Source: Pseudisothecium myosuroides (Eukaryota; Streptophyta; Bryopsida; Hypnales; Lembophyllaceae). Taken from it: DNA of 64,000 bases. A model generated the notes under the pieces. It was not told where the DNA came from, ran no database searches, and saw nothing but the letters and a program-made list of their open reading frames with translations. The position numbers and the translations under genes were made by a program. Positions 35,080 through 47,246 of this stretch are shown piece by piece. Location: positions 3,410,001-3,474,000 of the forward strand of contig OX637296.1 of assembly GCA_951799445.1 (NCBI GenBank), read 5' to 3'. Every line of letters starts with the position of its first letter. Within the stretch, counting starts at the first letter, position 1.

Positions 35080-37270
35080 CATGCTCTTACAAATACTTAC
35101 TTGAATACACTATCCCTTTGTTAAGATATTCCAACCATGCCCTCATTTTAGAGAAGGCTAAGCGTTGCACAATAGGAAAATTTTGTTTGTCTTTTACATT
35201 GATGTCATCTTCCAATTGTCCATGTTTTTTTTGGTAAGAACTTCAAATACTAGCAATAGATGATTTTTTTGAGCCAAGTAATTACCCAAAAGAAATTCCA
35301 TGTACTAGCTAAAATAAGATTTTTCAATTTTTTTTCCCACATGAAGTGGATCTTGAATCATAGTCATGGACAGGTTGTCAATCATTCTAGATTTCATAAG
35401 AAAAGAATGAGATTCAATTCCATAAGTTCCCCTTGACACACTCTCTAACATCAATTTTGTCGCTTACTATTTCTATTAGACCCATTCCCAATCAATGGAC
35501 CAATCATATGCCCAATGTGTTTTTTGTGAAGATTTCTAATCATATTCTATTATACTTCTATAACTTGCGAATCAAATTTATTATATGTTGTTAAGATACT
35601 ATAAGATAATTTAGGCATGCCTTTTAAAAATGGATTATAAATGAATACACAACACATAGTTTTTATTTTGTAATTTTCAAAAGCTAATTTTATTGAATCA
35701 AATGTAGCAGCTGATGGTTTAGGATCAAATTCACAAACATATTTGAAATTTGTAGAGGGACATTTTAGACTACAAAGTCCATCTATATGATTCTATGTTG
35801 CCAATTGGATTGTCTTAGTTTCATCTTCATTACATTCTATTGGTATTGGACCAACTATGTTTAAATATTTTTTATAAGTTTCAATTTTCAATATTTTTGG
35901 AAAAGTTAAGAACAAATGATGTAAATTCTTTATTACGTAGTACAACATTATAATTATTGGGATTGAAATTTTTCAATTTTATAACTAAATTCTTAACAAT
36001 TTAGTATTTTTAATCATACTTTAACTCTTTCAACTTACTATTTTTTTTTCAAACATGAATATGAAATATTTTTTGTTGAGTTTTTTAATATGTATTTCCA
36101 ATTTATTTTTTCAATATATTACAAAGAAATGAAAATTTCAAGACATATACAATTTTGGGTAAAATATTTGGAAGATGACTTAACAATTTGGGAAGAATTG
36201 AAAATACTTCTTTTGAAATCAAGCATCATGATCTTTTATTAATAACTAGTAAAGTTTCTTGTACTAAAATTTTAAAAGGGTGGTTGGATTTGTTAATGAA
36301 TGAATATAATGAAGATTTTAGCCTTGCTTTGGATATGAGTATTTTGAAGTAGTTTTGGGCCTATAAACATTTGCAGTCTCTTAGGGGTTAACTTAACTTC
36401 TACACAAAATAGTGAAATTAGGTTGCCCCATACTAATTTCTTGAATAGCAAACAATTTAAAAAATTCAATTTAAGTTCTTTTTCCAATGGAATTGCTTTT
36501 CTTCAACTTTTTTTTGAAAATGTTTGGGAAAAAAAGACAGATTAATCATAAGAAAAAGTGAAGAGAAGCATTACAATATTATACAAATCCATACAATTAC
36601 TAGTATCAGAATTTTTGTTAGACACATTAGTGCATATGTTTGAATAATTATATTTTATTTTCATTATTTTGTATCTATATCTATATATTTATTTACAATT
36701 ATACACATCTATATATGTATACATTTTTATAAAGAATACATTATGCAAATTTGTTGGTCTCTCCATTATGAAAAAAATAGAACTCATTATTTAACATTTG
36801 TTTTTGCAATAATTTTAGAAAGATGTGTCATCGTGTCATTATACATCTTGCTTGCAATTCAAAATAATGCCCTTTGAAAATGATTAATAAAATTAACATG
36901 AATAAGAAAATGAGGTCAAAACTTGAATTTTCTTATACGTGTACATGACATTAATTCTTTAAGGACAATTGTCCATTGAATGGACAATTGAAAATCCAGA
37001 TAGGTTCCTATGAAGTCAATTTTGGATAGATGTTTTTGAAATTTGAACACAAGGTGTGAACATGTACCCCCTTTGTGAGAATATAATTTTTTTCTAATAG
37101 CGTGCCCAAATCAAAAGTTATATTGCCTTGAATTTTTGGCTAGCTTGGACAACATATGCAAAACTCTTCTAATGCTGAAAAACGGCACTTATGCAACTTA
37201 CATGATACAAAAATGAAAATGTAAAAAAACAAACCATGTGTAGTTGAACATTTCACTTTAGCTTGAGAAG
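35080..37270. other. AT-rich DNA with truncated repeat copies
   Basis: No gene seen. Contains an orphan TTAA-element right end (TCTTAGGGG|TTAA at 36379-36391), whose upstream sequence (35820-36370) matches family M material, and a partial MITE D copy at 36403. At 36951 there is TTAA followed by the perfect palindrome CAATTGTCCAT-TGA-ATGGACAATTG, another TTAA-type end. Confidence 0.45.
36403..36455 (+). mobile_element. MITE family D, 5' fragment (D5)
   Basis: Begins after TA with CACAAAATAGTGAAATTAGG and continues TTGCCCCATACTAATTTCTT like D4, then similarity stops. The right end is missing: a truncated copy. Confidence 0.6.
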
Positions 37271-37274
37271 TTAA

Positions 37275-38144
37275 TTCCTAAAGGACCAACATGTTTAGAG
37301 GCCCAAAACTACTTCAAAATACTCATCCCTAAAGCAAAGGTTGAAATCTTCATAAAAATAAATTATTTTAACAAATCCTTTGGTCAATTCTTCAAGTCTA
37401 TTGTCCCAAAATTTTAGAATGAATATCCCCACCAATTGCAAGTTTAATGTGCCTAAACTTCAAAATCTGGATTTTTCTAGCCCTTCTAAAAGGTAAAGTT
37501 TTGTATTTCAGCATTTTTAGGAAAAAACATGTATGTCTTGCAATTTGATATTTTTAGTCAATATGTTGTAAAATAGGTTGAAAGCATATGTAAAAAATTT
37601 TAACCAAAAATACTTTCATACTCATACTTTAGAAAATTGTAAAATGAAAGATAGTACTGAATGAAAGAAAAAACTAATCCACTAATAACTTTGACAAGAA
37701 ATTGAAAATCCTTAATCCCAAGGGTAATAGTATTCTAATAAATAATTAGAATTTTTTTTTTTTTTTTTTTATTTGAAAATTTTCAAAGTTGAGAGCAAAA
37801 GCCCGTTTTATATATATGTTTTTCCTACCTTCATTGCCAGCAAAATAAAACTTCTTATAACTTTTACTTCATTACAAAGTGGATGGTTCAAATGTTTTTG
37901 AGTAGGTATCAATTTATACAATTCCAAAAAAATAATTAATTAATTTTTAGAATATATATATTGCTGCACAATTTGACATTGAATTTTTTTTTTAACTATT
38001 AACTTTTGCAATATTTATCAAAATGACATGAAACAAAGCTTGACATGTAGATTATGATGGGTAGCATCCATCCAAATTATGAAGTCAATAGAGGCTGTCC
38101 AAATTCTCAAAAAGCCCAAAGTAGGCTTTGTGGTCCTTTAGAGG
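37275..38144. mobile_element. TTAA element family M (870 bp)
   Basis: TTAA at 37271-37274 and 38145-38148. Ends TTCCTAAAGGACCA (left) and CCTCTAAAGGACCA (right, reverse complement), an inverted repeat of about 13 bp. The interior block AGGCCCAAAACTACTTCAAA recurs near 36350 and 41580. Non-coding. Confidence 0.6.
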
Positions 38145-38148
38145 TTAA

Positions 38149-39031
38149 AGTTTGCTAGCCTTGTCAAGCAAGATGGAAAAAAAATGCTTCTAATTTCAAA
38201 TGTTATAATCTTTCAACTTGTGCAGTCAATATATTTGAATTTTTTTTCACACATTCTCATAGTAGTTTATTACAAATTTTTGCTTTTGAATTTTGGAAAA
38301 AAAAAAAACTTTTTTTTCATTGCTCAAAGAAGTGGCAGTTTTTTACACAATGTAGCAAGAAGATGAAAGCAATCCCACCCAAGACCATTAGCACCACCAC
38401 CACCCTGTGGAAAAACCCACAGTTGTTGATCTAAATGAGAAAAAAAATGCACCTCCTGTCCTCCCCTCTAATGCCATTGATCTGCATTAGTGGAAAAATT
38501 TGTAGTCGTTGACCACAGCGTCTTGAGAGACAATCTTGGTTGTTGAGATTAGGGTTTATGATACTTTGAATACAATATATATGGATTAAAACATATAGAA
38601 TATGACATACAAAGTATATGCAGATATACAATATACATATGGATATATAATATATTGATATATTGGTATGGTATGATGTACATAAGTGGGTATTGAGAAG
38701 GGATGCGGTGCCTACCTATATATGCCATATTAATTGTCAGTGCTTCTAAAATATTTTAAATTTTGTAAAGGTACAAAATGTATTTCATAAGCACGATTAA
38801 TTAATGAATTCTTTTCAGAATTGAATTAATCAATTGGTAAATCATCTGTTGACACAATGTGCTCAAAAGACACAAATCAACCAAATTTGTCACAATTTCT
38901 GCTAAGGAAGTGTAGAAATTGGGCTCTAGGGGTTGATTTTTGATGCATGAATTGAGTGAGCAGTTCAATAGTCACTACGACATCTCAAATCTTTCTTTAT
39001 GGTGCCATCCATTCTACTTAGCAAGATATAA
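38149..39031. other. AT-rich DNA, no gene
   Basis: Contains short TA-rich microsatellite-like stretches (38570-38660). No coding or RNA gene signal. Confidence 0.5.
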
Positions 39032-39563
39032 GGTAGCTAGGTACACCCAAATGTGCCACTGGCCTTAAACCGACATCTTTACTATGTGTACATCTCCAAA
39101 ATCAATTCTGTACCTACATTTATGTGGAAGAAACCATTTTAGAATCAAACTTTGTTCTTTAATAACTTTTGCATACGGTATCCAAATGCCACATTCTCTA
39201 GTGCACTGGAACCTCCTTTCACTTGCCAACAAGAACATATAAAAATATGGCCACTCTAATAATAGTAACTATACTAAATAGTAAAATTGGGTTGCCTTAA
39301 CAATTCAGTTGCCTTACCCCAGAGAAGTTACCTCATGACTAATGCTTGTCCAGATGGAGGTACATGCCAACCTCTAATCCCGAGCCACAAATCAGTGCAC
39401 CAACCCATGCCATACACATAGTTCTTAGTTTACTGCATCCTTCTAATGTAACTGTACATAATGATATAGTATTGAATGTCGAGAAATTAGTGTGGGGCAA
39501 CCTAATTTCACTATTCAGTGTAGGCTCAGTAGCAAAAAGTGATGTTTTTTGGGTGTACCCACC
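39032..39563 (-). mobile_element. MITE family H, copy 2, with nested D2
   Basis: Ends GGTAGCTAGGTACACCCAAA and, reversed, GGTGGGTACACCCAAAA. The interior matches H1 in reverse (ATAACTTTTGCAT, GCCACATTCT, CACTGGAACCTCC...). It is interrupted by the complete MITE D2 at 39272-39520. Non-coding. Confidence 0.65.
39272..39520 (+). mobile_element. MITE family D, copy D2 (249 bp, nested in H2)
   Basis: TA on both sides (39270-39271, 39521-39522). Ends TACTAAATAGTAAAATTGGG and ...CTAATTTCACTATTCAGTG, diverged from but collinear with D1. Same length as D1 and D4. Confidence 0.75.
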
Positions 39564-39940
39564 TTAATGCTCCAAGAATGTTTTGGTAGCGACGCTGTCG
39601 GCAGCAAAAACACATGAGCTCTCGATCCACATAATCAACGAGGCACGCCATGGCGACGTAATTTGCATCTAAGTTAGGTGCACTGCTGGAAATGAAAACA
39701 TCCCAATTCAACATCCGGGAAGTTGTGGTTGAAGTTTTGTTTGACCACAGACGGCCCTTTCAAGTGAGAGCTCTGTGTAGGGACCAAATTGACAAGCGAC
39801 TTGTTGGAGACAACTGACCTTCTCTTCAATGCATGTACACACAACATGAATTCAATCCAACGACGTACAGGATTGAACGACCCAATGGCAAGCAGGCGGG
39901 CTCACCTGAAATTTCAATTCATAGGCGGGATTAAGGTAAT
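39564..39940 (-). other. GC-richer unique segment; possible gene fragment
   Basis: Between MITE H2 and MITE G2 lies about 377 bp of balanced composition. On the minus strand, one frame reads ACLVDYVDRELMCFCCRQR then RYQNILGAL. With frameshifts this resembles the first strands of an Sm/LSM fold as in LSM1 (..YLDRKLLVLLRDGRK..G.LR..). It stops exactly where MITE H2 begins. This is a weak, by-eye similarity; it may be a decayed or captured gene piece, or nothing. Confidence 0.25.
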
Positions 39941-40228
39941 AGGCTCATAAACCGACCATCTAAGAGCTGTTTGCCAATTTGGGAAAGCTAAACTCCTTGA
40001 AACAATTTTCAGTAAATTTGAGTAGGAAGAAAAATGGAATTTGCATCTAACTCAAGTCGTTTCATATTTTTTGGATCTCTGTGGAATTAGTTATGAATCT
40101 TTGAAGTTGAAACACAGTGGTCACTAAAAGCGACCACCTACTGAAATGTACATTGTTGGTACATGGAAGAAAGCAAAATGTACCTCTGTGCCATGATCGG
40201 TTTTACAGCCCGGTCGCTTTATGAGCCT
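39941..40228 (-). mobile_element. MITE family G, copy 2 (288 bp)
   Basis: Terminal inverted repeats AGGCTCATAAACCGACC and, reversed, AGGCTCATAAAGCGACC. It aligns in reverse with 27598-27891. Non-coding. Superfamily not assigned; no clear target duplication. Confidence 0.75.
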
Positions 40229-40279
40229 ACTACCTAATATGGCATTTTGGTTGCCTTGCCTCCATTTGGAAACCAAATA

Positions 40280-40360
40280 CTCCCTCCGTTTGAAAATAGT
40301 GTATCCATTTCACAAAGCAATGCCACTGAGAATGGACACACTATTTTTAAACAAAGGGAG
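40280..40360. mobile_element. Stowaway MITE, 81 bp
   Basis: TA on both sides (40278-40279, 40361-40362). Ends CTCCCTCCGTTTGAAAATAG and CTCCCTTTGTTTAAAAATAG (reverse complement). Very short and almost entirely terminal repeat, with ACACTATTTT arms. A typical small Stowaway. Confidence 0.85.
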
Positions 40361-40440
40361 TATTAAGTGAGTCATTGTCATAGTTCAATGAGAATAACCA
40401 AACTCTTTTGTGGGTGGACATTGCTTGCTTGGATCCTTAA

Positions 40441-41359
40441 CCCCTAAAGGACCAAGGCCTTTTTCCTACCAAAAAACACTCAAAGTTGCCATTTCTATAG
40501 CAAAAAGTAAAAAAAACTGAAAAATGTTTTTTTTTTACATCTAATCATAGGATCTTACACCTAACTAGTATGAGAGTGTGCGGAAAAAATTTCAAAATTT
40601 TTGACCGCACAAATTGCAAGATATCTACATTTAAAGTGAAAAAACAAGTTTTTCAGCACATTGCGGGACCAGATCTTTTGACTTTGAACATTTTTAACTT
40701 AAAATTTTTGCACTACAGAGTTTTAAGCTTTAAATCTTTATAGTGGAAAATTGAGTTGAGAGCCTAGGAAAAAAATAAAAATTCAAAAAAACTTAATTAT
40801 CATTCTTAAAAAAATTGTTAAGTACAAAATAGAAGGAAAATCTAAAATATTCATATATTTTAGATGGAATTAAAATGCACTAATCCCAATGGTGAGATTG
40901 TTCTAGCAAGTAAAGTAAACCATGCAAAAAAAAAAAATTGAAAAATTTGAAACATTACATTCAGAAATGAATCCTACAAGTTATTTTTTTCAAGAAGATG
41001 CTCTAACTACCCGAAAAACAAGAATGTCCATAACTTTCTCATAATAAATCCAAATGAAATGAATCAAAGCTTTCTGGATAGACAAAAATATAATCTATGA
41101 GAAAAAAATATATTAAAAAAAAAAATCAAAATTTTGCAATTTTTTTGGCTGCCCGGGCTGCCCCCCGTCCCCTATTTTGAGCTTATTTGGTCATAATTTT
41201 TTTTCACGGGCACAGATTGTGAAAAAAATTATATTCCCTCAAAGCTAATTAGCTTTTCTACCTCCAAAAAAAGTTTCAAAAATTCAAAAGAAAATTTCAG
41301 CCCGTAGGTACCTACCCGAAAATGCATTTGTCCCCCGAAGGGACAACGGTCCTTTAGGG
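40441..41359 (+). mobile_element. TTAA element family A, copy A2 (919 bp)
   Basis: TTAA at 40437-40440 and 41360-41363. Left end CCCCTAAAGGACCAAGGCC; right end, reversed, CCCTAAAGGACCGTTGTCCC (one C short). The palindrome TTGTCCC-CCGAA-GGGACAA (41328-41346) sits 13 nt from the right end. Close to A1 throughout, in the same orientation. No coding capacity. Confidence 0.8.
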
Positions 41360-41363
41360 TTAA

Positions 41364-43575
41364 AGAAATTCATTCATTCATCTATGCCATTGTCGCAATC
41401 TTTGTTTAACTACTCAAGGACCGGAATAGGTTTAGGGAAGGAATTGTGAAAAGAGTTTTAAAAAAAATATCATTTTTTAACGAGTTGAAACAAAAATTGA
41501 TTTGAAAATAATGAAAATGGAAAAATGGAATTCAACCATAAAAAATTGTGGTAACAAGTAAAGTTCTGTTATGCATAGAGGCCTAAAACTAGTTTAAAAT
41601 TATTGGTCTCCAAAGTAAGGCTAAAATCTTCATCTATATTTATTTTTTAACAAATTCAACCATAGGATCCTTTAGTTAATGTATTAGAGTACACCCTCCT
41701 AAGTTTCAAAATAAAAAACTTTACCAATTGCAAGGTCATGATGCTTGAGTTTCAAACAGAAGTATTTCCAACTCTACAAAAATGGTTAGATTTCATCTTT
41801 CAAACCTTTTACCAAAAAATGTGTAGATCCTACAACTTGTAACTCTCCATAATAATATGCTAAAGAAATTAGTGGGGAATACATATAAAAAATTCCAACA
41901 AAAAATATTTTATATTTATGCTTGAAAAAATAGTAAGTAGAAAGAAGTAGAAAATGATTTAAAATACTGCATTGTTAAGAGTCTAATTATGGAATTGAAA
42001 AATGCTAATCCCAATAGTAATGTTGTAATAAACAATCTACACCCTATGATTTTATTTTTTTTCAAAAATATTGAAAGTTGAGTTAAATAAAGGACTTCAA
42101 AAATTATTTTAGAATAAAATTTTTGTAACTGCCCACAAACTAAAACTCTTCATAACTTTCATTTCATTAATGAAAATGGAATTATTCAAAGCTTTCTTGA
42201 GAGCTTTCCACATATATATAAATCTTGGAAAACCAATTTCAAATTCTTATTTCTTAAAAAAATTTATTTTATTTTATTTTATTATTTTAATTTTTTTAGT
42301 TGCCTAGGTTGCTCGGGCTTCGAAAGAAACTCAGATTGTACAACAAAATTTTAATCATGTAGTCAAAATTTATGAAAATTGTTGTGCTTCAAGCAACTGC
42401 TTGACTACATGTTGAATGTGTGAAAATTTCAAAGAAAAGAAAGGAAAATTTCGTTCACAAATGGATAACTGAGAAAGCAATGTTGCCAAAAAAATTGTCT
42501 ATCTGGTATTTTCAAGGTGAAAGCTACTATGGAAATGAATGAAAAAAATTTAGAAACTTTAACCACATATTAAATTGTAAGATTATGGCATTTGAAGCCC
42601 TGGAGAAACAGTTTTTTGGACTCCATTATTTTTGGTCTAGAAACTTGATTAGAAAATAAAGTGTCCTAAAAAAGGAGTAAATTTTTACATCTAGTGTGAA
42701 AATTTTGAAAAATTAAATGCATCATAATTGACTTCATAAGAATCTATCCAAATTTCTTATTGTCCCTTTAGGGAACAATTGTCCTTCACTGAAGGTGATG
42801 TGTGTTAAAATTGCCCTTACTCTAAAAGTGTCCATTGTTATAGGAATTTAGCACGAAAGTCATTTAAATATATTTCTAATCCATATTAGGCTTTGAAAAT
42901 CCCACTTTTTTGATATGTGGAGATGGAAGTAAGATTTGTAAAGCTCCATATTACAAATATTTCAAGCAATAATTCCCCTATTTTACATTTCATTGATTAC
43001 TATGATATACCTTGTGTACAAAGTATAATTTGTAAATCTACTCTAAAGATTGTTCTTTTACCATATTCCAAGATCTTTTTCTTACCAAATCTAAATAATA
43101 TGTTTATTTTTTTAAACCTTTCAATAGTTACAAGAAACATCATTTTCCACCAGCTTGTCCTCAGGGTACAATTACCTTGATGAGCTCTAAAGTTCATCAA
43201 TAACATAACATTGTATAACCAAACAATGGTCCTCCCCATGTTGAATAGGTATTATGCTTCCCTAGATGCCTAAGAGAGATTTATTAGATAATACAAGGAT
43301 TGAGGTTGACTAAGGAGCCATATAAAACAATTCTATTCACTATAGAGGTCCCCTTTTCAAGGATGCAAAAAGAACCCTACAACATTGGTAAACAATGTTA
43401 CAAAAATCCAAGTTGTGTGCCACATGCCATCATCACATTGGCTATAACTTCTAAAGAAATTTAAATAAAGCCTAAAAATATTTCATTATTTCATTTTTAT
43501 GTGACAAACTTGATGACCCACTCCAGAATGCAATTCTAATAAGTTCATGTTCATTTGGAAGGGACTCAACACTAA
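41364..43575. other. AT-rich DNA with degenerate TTAA-type material
   Basis: No gene seen. At 41406-41409 TTAA is followed by CTACTCAAGGACC, a probable degenerate left end. Its interior (41580-42130) matches family M and 25936-26880 sequence in reverse. Near 42760 GTCCCTTTAGGGAAC is a likely palindromic right part. The boundaries are not reliable. Confidence 0.4.
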
Positions 43576-43958
43576 GGTAGAAGCACCCAAAAGCGTCCCT
43601 GCTCCCATTCGTGTACCCTAAAGGTCCTCTAAATGTGTCCCTAGACATTTGTTAATGTATCCTACAAATGCTTAACTCTGATTTGTTGATGAATTTGAAG
43701 AACATATACTTCACTTTGATTTGTTGACTCCTGATCTCTGCAGATTTCGGTTCAGGGTGCACCTATGTAACAGTTTCAGTGGTCTAAGAAGCCGGCACTT
43801 TGAAAAATCATAGAAATTACATACCACATCCGAAAAATCTATTTTTTTTTTAATATTCATGATTTTCACTTGCTAATACTACAAAAATATTATATTTAGG
43901 AAAAGAAGCCTCCAAATATGCTGAATTGCTAATATTGATGGTTTTGGGTGTTTCCACC
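43576..43958. mobile_element. MITE family H-like element, copy 3
   Basis: Ends GGTAGAAGCACCCAAAA and, reversed, GGTGGAAACACCCAAAACC. 383 bp. The terminal repeats match family H but the interior differs, so it may be a sister family. Non-coding. Confidence 0.55.
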
Positions 43959-44663
43959 ATATAAGTTAAGTGTTGTAATTTCTAAATGGACATCTACCTC
44001 AGATGTGTCACCGCCAAGGATGAATGGAATGAATGTACGGATGGATGGATGAGAACCTCAATTGGATGATGTTCAGTTGCTACGGCTGCAGCTTGTGTGG
44101 TGCACAACAGCAGTTGCCAAACTGCAGTCCAGCTTGGCTTGGCTCCCTTCCACAATCATGAAAAAGGAAGGGCATGGCCATTTCATCATCCTCCATCTCG
44201 GCCCAGACGTGACGCACTCAAGTAGTAACTTGGTAACTTACTGAATTATTCCCGCCTCCATTGGGCGGGACATCGCACCCGCACATGCAACAGTCAGTGG
44301 TTTCGTTCCTGGATTTCCACAAATTCATGTGCGGGATTAAGGTATAGTGTACGACCTATTTCCAACAATGGTAAGCATTTTAGGATATGTTCAATTGAGC
44401 GATGGTGGTGGTGGGGCAATTTTCTCCAATCAGAAAATAGAAATAGAAAAGATTGCACTATTTTTTGCTAATTTTTCATCAAGTTTGGAATTAGTAGAAT
44501 TTAAAGAAGTATAGATTACAGTCCACTTGTTTTCGATGTACAGTCAAACCTATTTCCGAGAAGCCCAAACTAAAAATTGGTTTTAGCAACTTCATTTAAA
44601 GGTATCAATGTGTTATTCATCACACAATAATGAAGGCCTTGGTCAACGTCATATTCCCCTTGT
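43959..44663. other. GC-richer unique segment (43990-44345) and flank
   Basis: A balanced-composition island contains a 60-codon open frame (44062-44244 plus) with no recognisable motif, and a GGCGGGA/GCGGGATTAAGG motif (44262, 44332) also seen at 39923. Probably old unique or captured sequence. Confidence 0.3.
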
Positions 44664-44667
44664 TTAA

Positions 44668-46296
44668 CCCCTTAAGGACCAAAGTCCCCTCGGGGGACTT
44701 TTGGGATTTTGGGCAGGCTTGTGTGACCTCAAATTTTGACCTGATTTTTTGAAACTTTTTTTTGAAGATAGGGAATGTTAGTAGCTTTCTAAAAATATAA
44801 TTTTCTTTCCAATCGATGCCTAGGAAGAAAAGTTATGCCACCCTAAGTCAAAAAAGTTGTTCGCCGGGCAAAAAGAACAAAAACAAATTTTTTTTTTTTT
44901 TTAATTTTTAATTTTTAATTTTTTTTGTGAAAGATCATGTTTTTTTTCTATATTTGAAGCTTTGATTCATTCTATTTGGACTTAGAATGAGAAAGTTATG
45001 AGCAATCTTGTTTTTCGGGCAATCTAAGCATCTTCTTCAAAAAACACCTTACAAAATTCATTTTTGAGTGCAATTTCCAATTTTTTTCAATCTTTTTTTT
45101 TTGAAAAGGTTAAGTTTGTATGCACGAACAATTCCACCATTGGGATTATGGTGTTTTAATTCCACCTAAGGGCTATTAACAATTTAGTGTTTTGATCAAC
45201 TTTGGACCTACTTCTACTTAACAATTTTTTTATATGCAAAAATCAATTTTTGACATTTTAAAAAAAAAAATTCCAACTCTCAACTCAAATGTTCAACATA
45301 AATTTATTTTACTTTATCGTGTGTAATGCAAAAAAAATCCACAAATGGCCGTCAAAGTCATTTGAAATTGCAGGCCACAATTCAAAAAAACTTCTGTTTC
45401 CAACTTCAAATGCTAAAATCTTCCGATCCATATAGTCAAACTTCATGAAATTTTTACCACATGATCTGAGACAAGTGAAGTACAAGATCCTAAGGATTGA
45501 TTCTAAAAAAATAAAAAAAAATTGGTTTAGGGAGTGATCACAGTAGGAAGGGCAGTTTTCAGTGGTTTTGGAGCCAGAAAATGCAGATCTAAAAAAATCA
45601 CTTTTTTCAAAAATAAAAATTTGAAATTTGTTTTCTAAAGTTATATATACGTGGAAAGCTTTAAATCATTCCATTTCAACTAATGTATAAAAAGTTATGA
45701 GGGTTTTTAGTTTGCGGGCAGTTACGGATTCTCTACTCTGAAATAAACTTTGAAGTTGTTTATTTAACTCAATTTTTAATATTTTTTGGAAAAAAAAATC
45801 ATAGGATTTAGGTTTTTTATTACAACATTACAACCATTGGGATTCACAATTTTCAATTCCATAATTAAATTCTTAACAATTTAGTATTTTGGATCATTCT
45901 CTACTTCTTTCTACTTACCATTTTTTTTGTATATGTTGTACAATTCCAAATGATTTGAAAAATTTTAAGCATGTAGCCAACTTATTTAGGAAAAATAATT
46001 CAAAGAAGCACCACCATTTTGGAAATTTTTTCATACAAATGTGACCTTGTGAAGTGCAGCTGCCCTGTTTTTTGCAGGAACAAAAAAAGGATTTTTGCCA
46101 ATTCGAATGCTAATATCTTCCAATCCGCATGGTGGAAAATTCTGAAATTTTTTCCACATCTTCTAAAACTAGTTTACTATAAGATCCTACGGTTACATGT
46201 GTCAAAAAAGTTTTTTTTTCGAAAATTTGGTACTTGTACTAAAAATGGCAGTTTTTGAGTGTTTTCGGTGAAAATATAGTCATGGAATTTTAGGGG
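44668..46296. mobile_element. TTAA-type element, long variant (1629 bp)
   Basis: Left TTAA (44664-44667) then CCCCTTAAGGACCAAAGTCC, with the palindrome AAGTCCCC-TCG-GGGGACTT close to the end. Right end TTTTAGGGG then TTAT, a one-base change from TTAA. The left 100 bp is the reverse complement of the right end of 23352-24521; parts of the interior (44750-45250, 46000-46290) follow family A. Probably composite. Non-coding. Confidence 0.55.
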
Positions 46297-46378
46297 TTAT
46301 ATTGGAATACAGAAAATATAAATGAAGGAAAAGATTATTTAGTTTACGGAGTTGAGTTGCATAATTCTAGAGAAGTGC

Positions 46379-46490
46379 TAACCATGAGTAGACCCATCTC
46401 TAATTGTTCATAGTTTATGGAATTATTTACTTTAAGGAGTTGAGGATAGCACATGTCTAGAACAATTAGAGATGGGTCTACTCATGGTTA
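46379..46490. repeat. 31-bp perfect inverted repeat with 50-nt loop
   Basis: 46379-46409 (TAACCATGAGTAGACCCATC...) and 46460-46490 are perfect reverse complements, extended outward by imperfect pairing (GAGAA/TTCTC). The size and perfect stem are like a short hairpin precursor or a tiny MITE. No duplication flanks were fixed. Confidence 0.85.
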
Positions 46491-46933
46491 TTTCTCGAAT
46501 TGATGCACACCATATTTTTACTTGTGAGAATATACATATTGTAAGTGAATGGTAGTCTAATTGGCACATTTTTGCCAAATATTTATTTATTCTCTGGAAC
46601 AGATTTTGGTAGATGATTAATATTGTTATAATTTGCAGGATTTTTATTTCTCCATGTTATTTTTTTTTGAAAAAATAATGTTCTAAAATTTTAGCATCTA
46701 TATTTAGAAGTTTATTTCCGGCAAATGTGCCCTACAAGTATGGTCTCATTTTATATGTAGGATTCATTGGCATTTAAAAGGGTTTGAAGTTAGCTTGGCA
46801 TCAAATCATTAAAAATAAAAGTTTGTACCTAACTTGCCCAAATTTTCTCAATCATTACAACTTTTGATTTAGGCCCCTAATTGAAGATTTTTTTTTATTC
46901 CCTCAAAGGGTACACTTGTTGACACCTTACTTC

Positions 46934-46950
46934 AAAATATTAAAAGAATC
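46934..46950 (+). repeat. LINE target-site duplication, 5' copy
   Basis: AAAATATTAAAAGAATC, identical over 17 bp to 53943-53959 on the other side of the LINE. The preceding CTTC/AAAA junction gives a TTTT/G bottom-strand nick, the kind preferred by L1 endonucleases. Confidence 0.92.
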
Positions 46951-47246
46951 GGGGGTCGCGATGCGGATCGTAGTCGCAGCTGCACTGCAGCCTGTTCTAC
47001 AGATCTTCTCGAACCAAGAACGTCGCTGCCCTAATTGAGGATGTGTTGCTTGCACTGAGTTGCGTGTGCCTTGGGGATGCGATTGGTGGGCTCAGATCCA
47101 GTTTTGACCCACTCGACCCTTGCGAGCAATTATTTATCTTCCTCAGTCAAACCCTAATCCTTCGTTAGTTTCAGATCTAGATCTCAGATCTGGTTTTCAA
47201 ACCTTAGTTTCCGAACCTCTCCGCACTTAGTCTTCCAGATCTAGAC

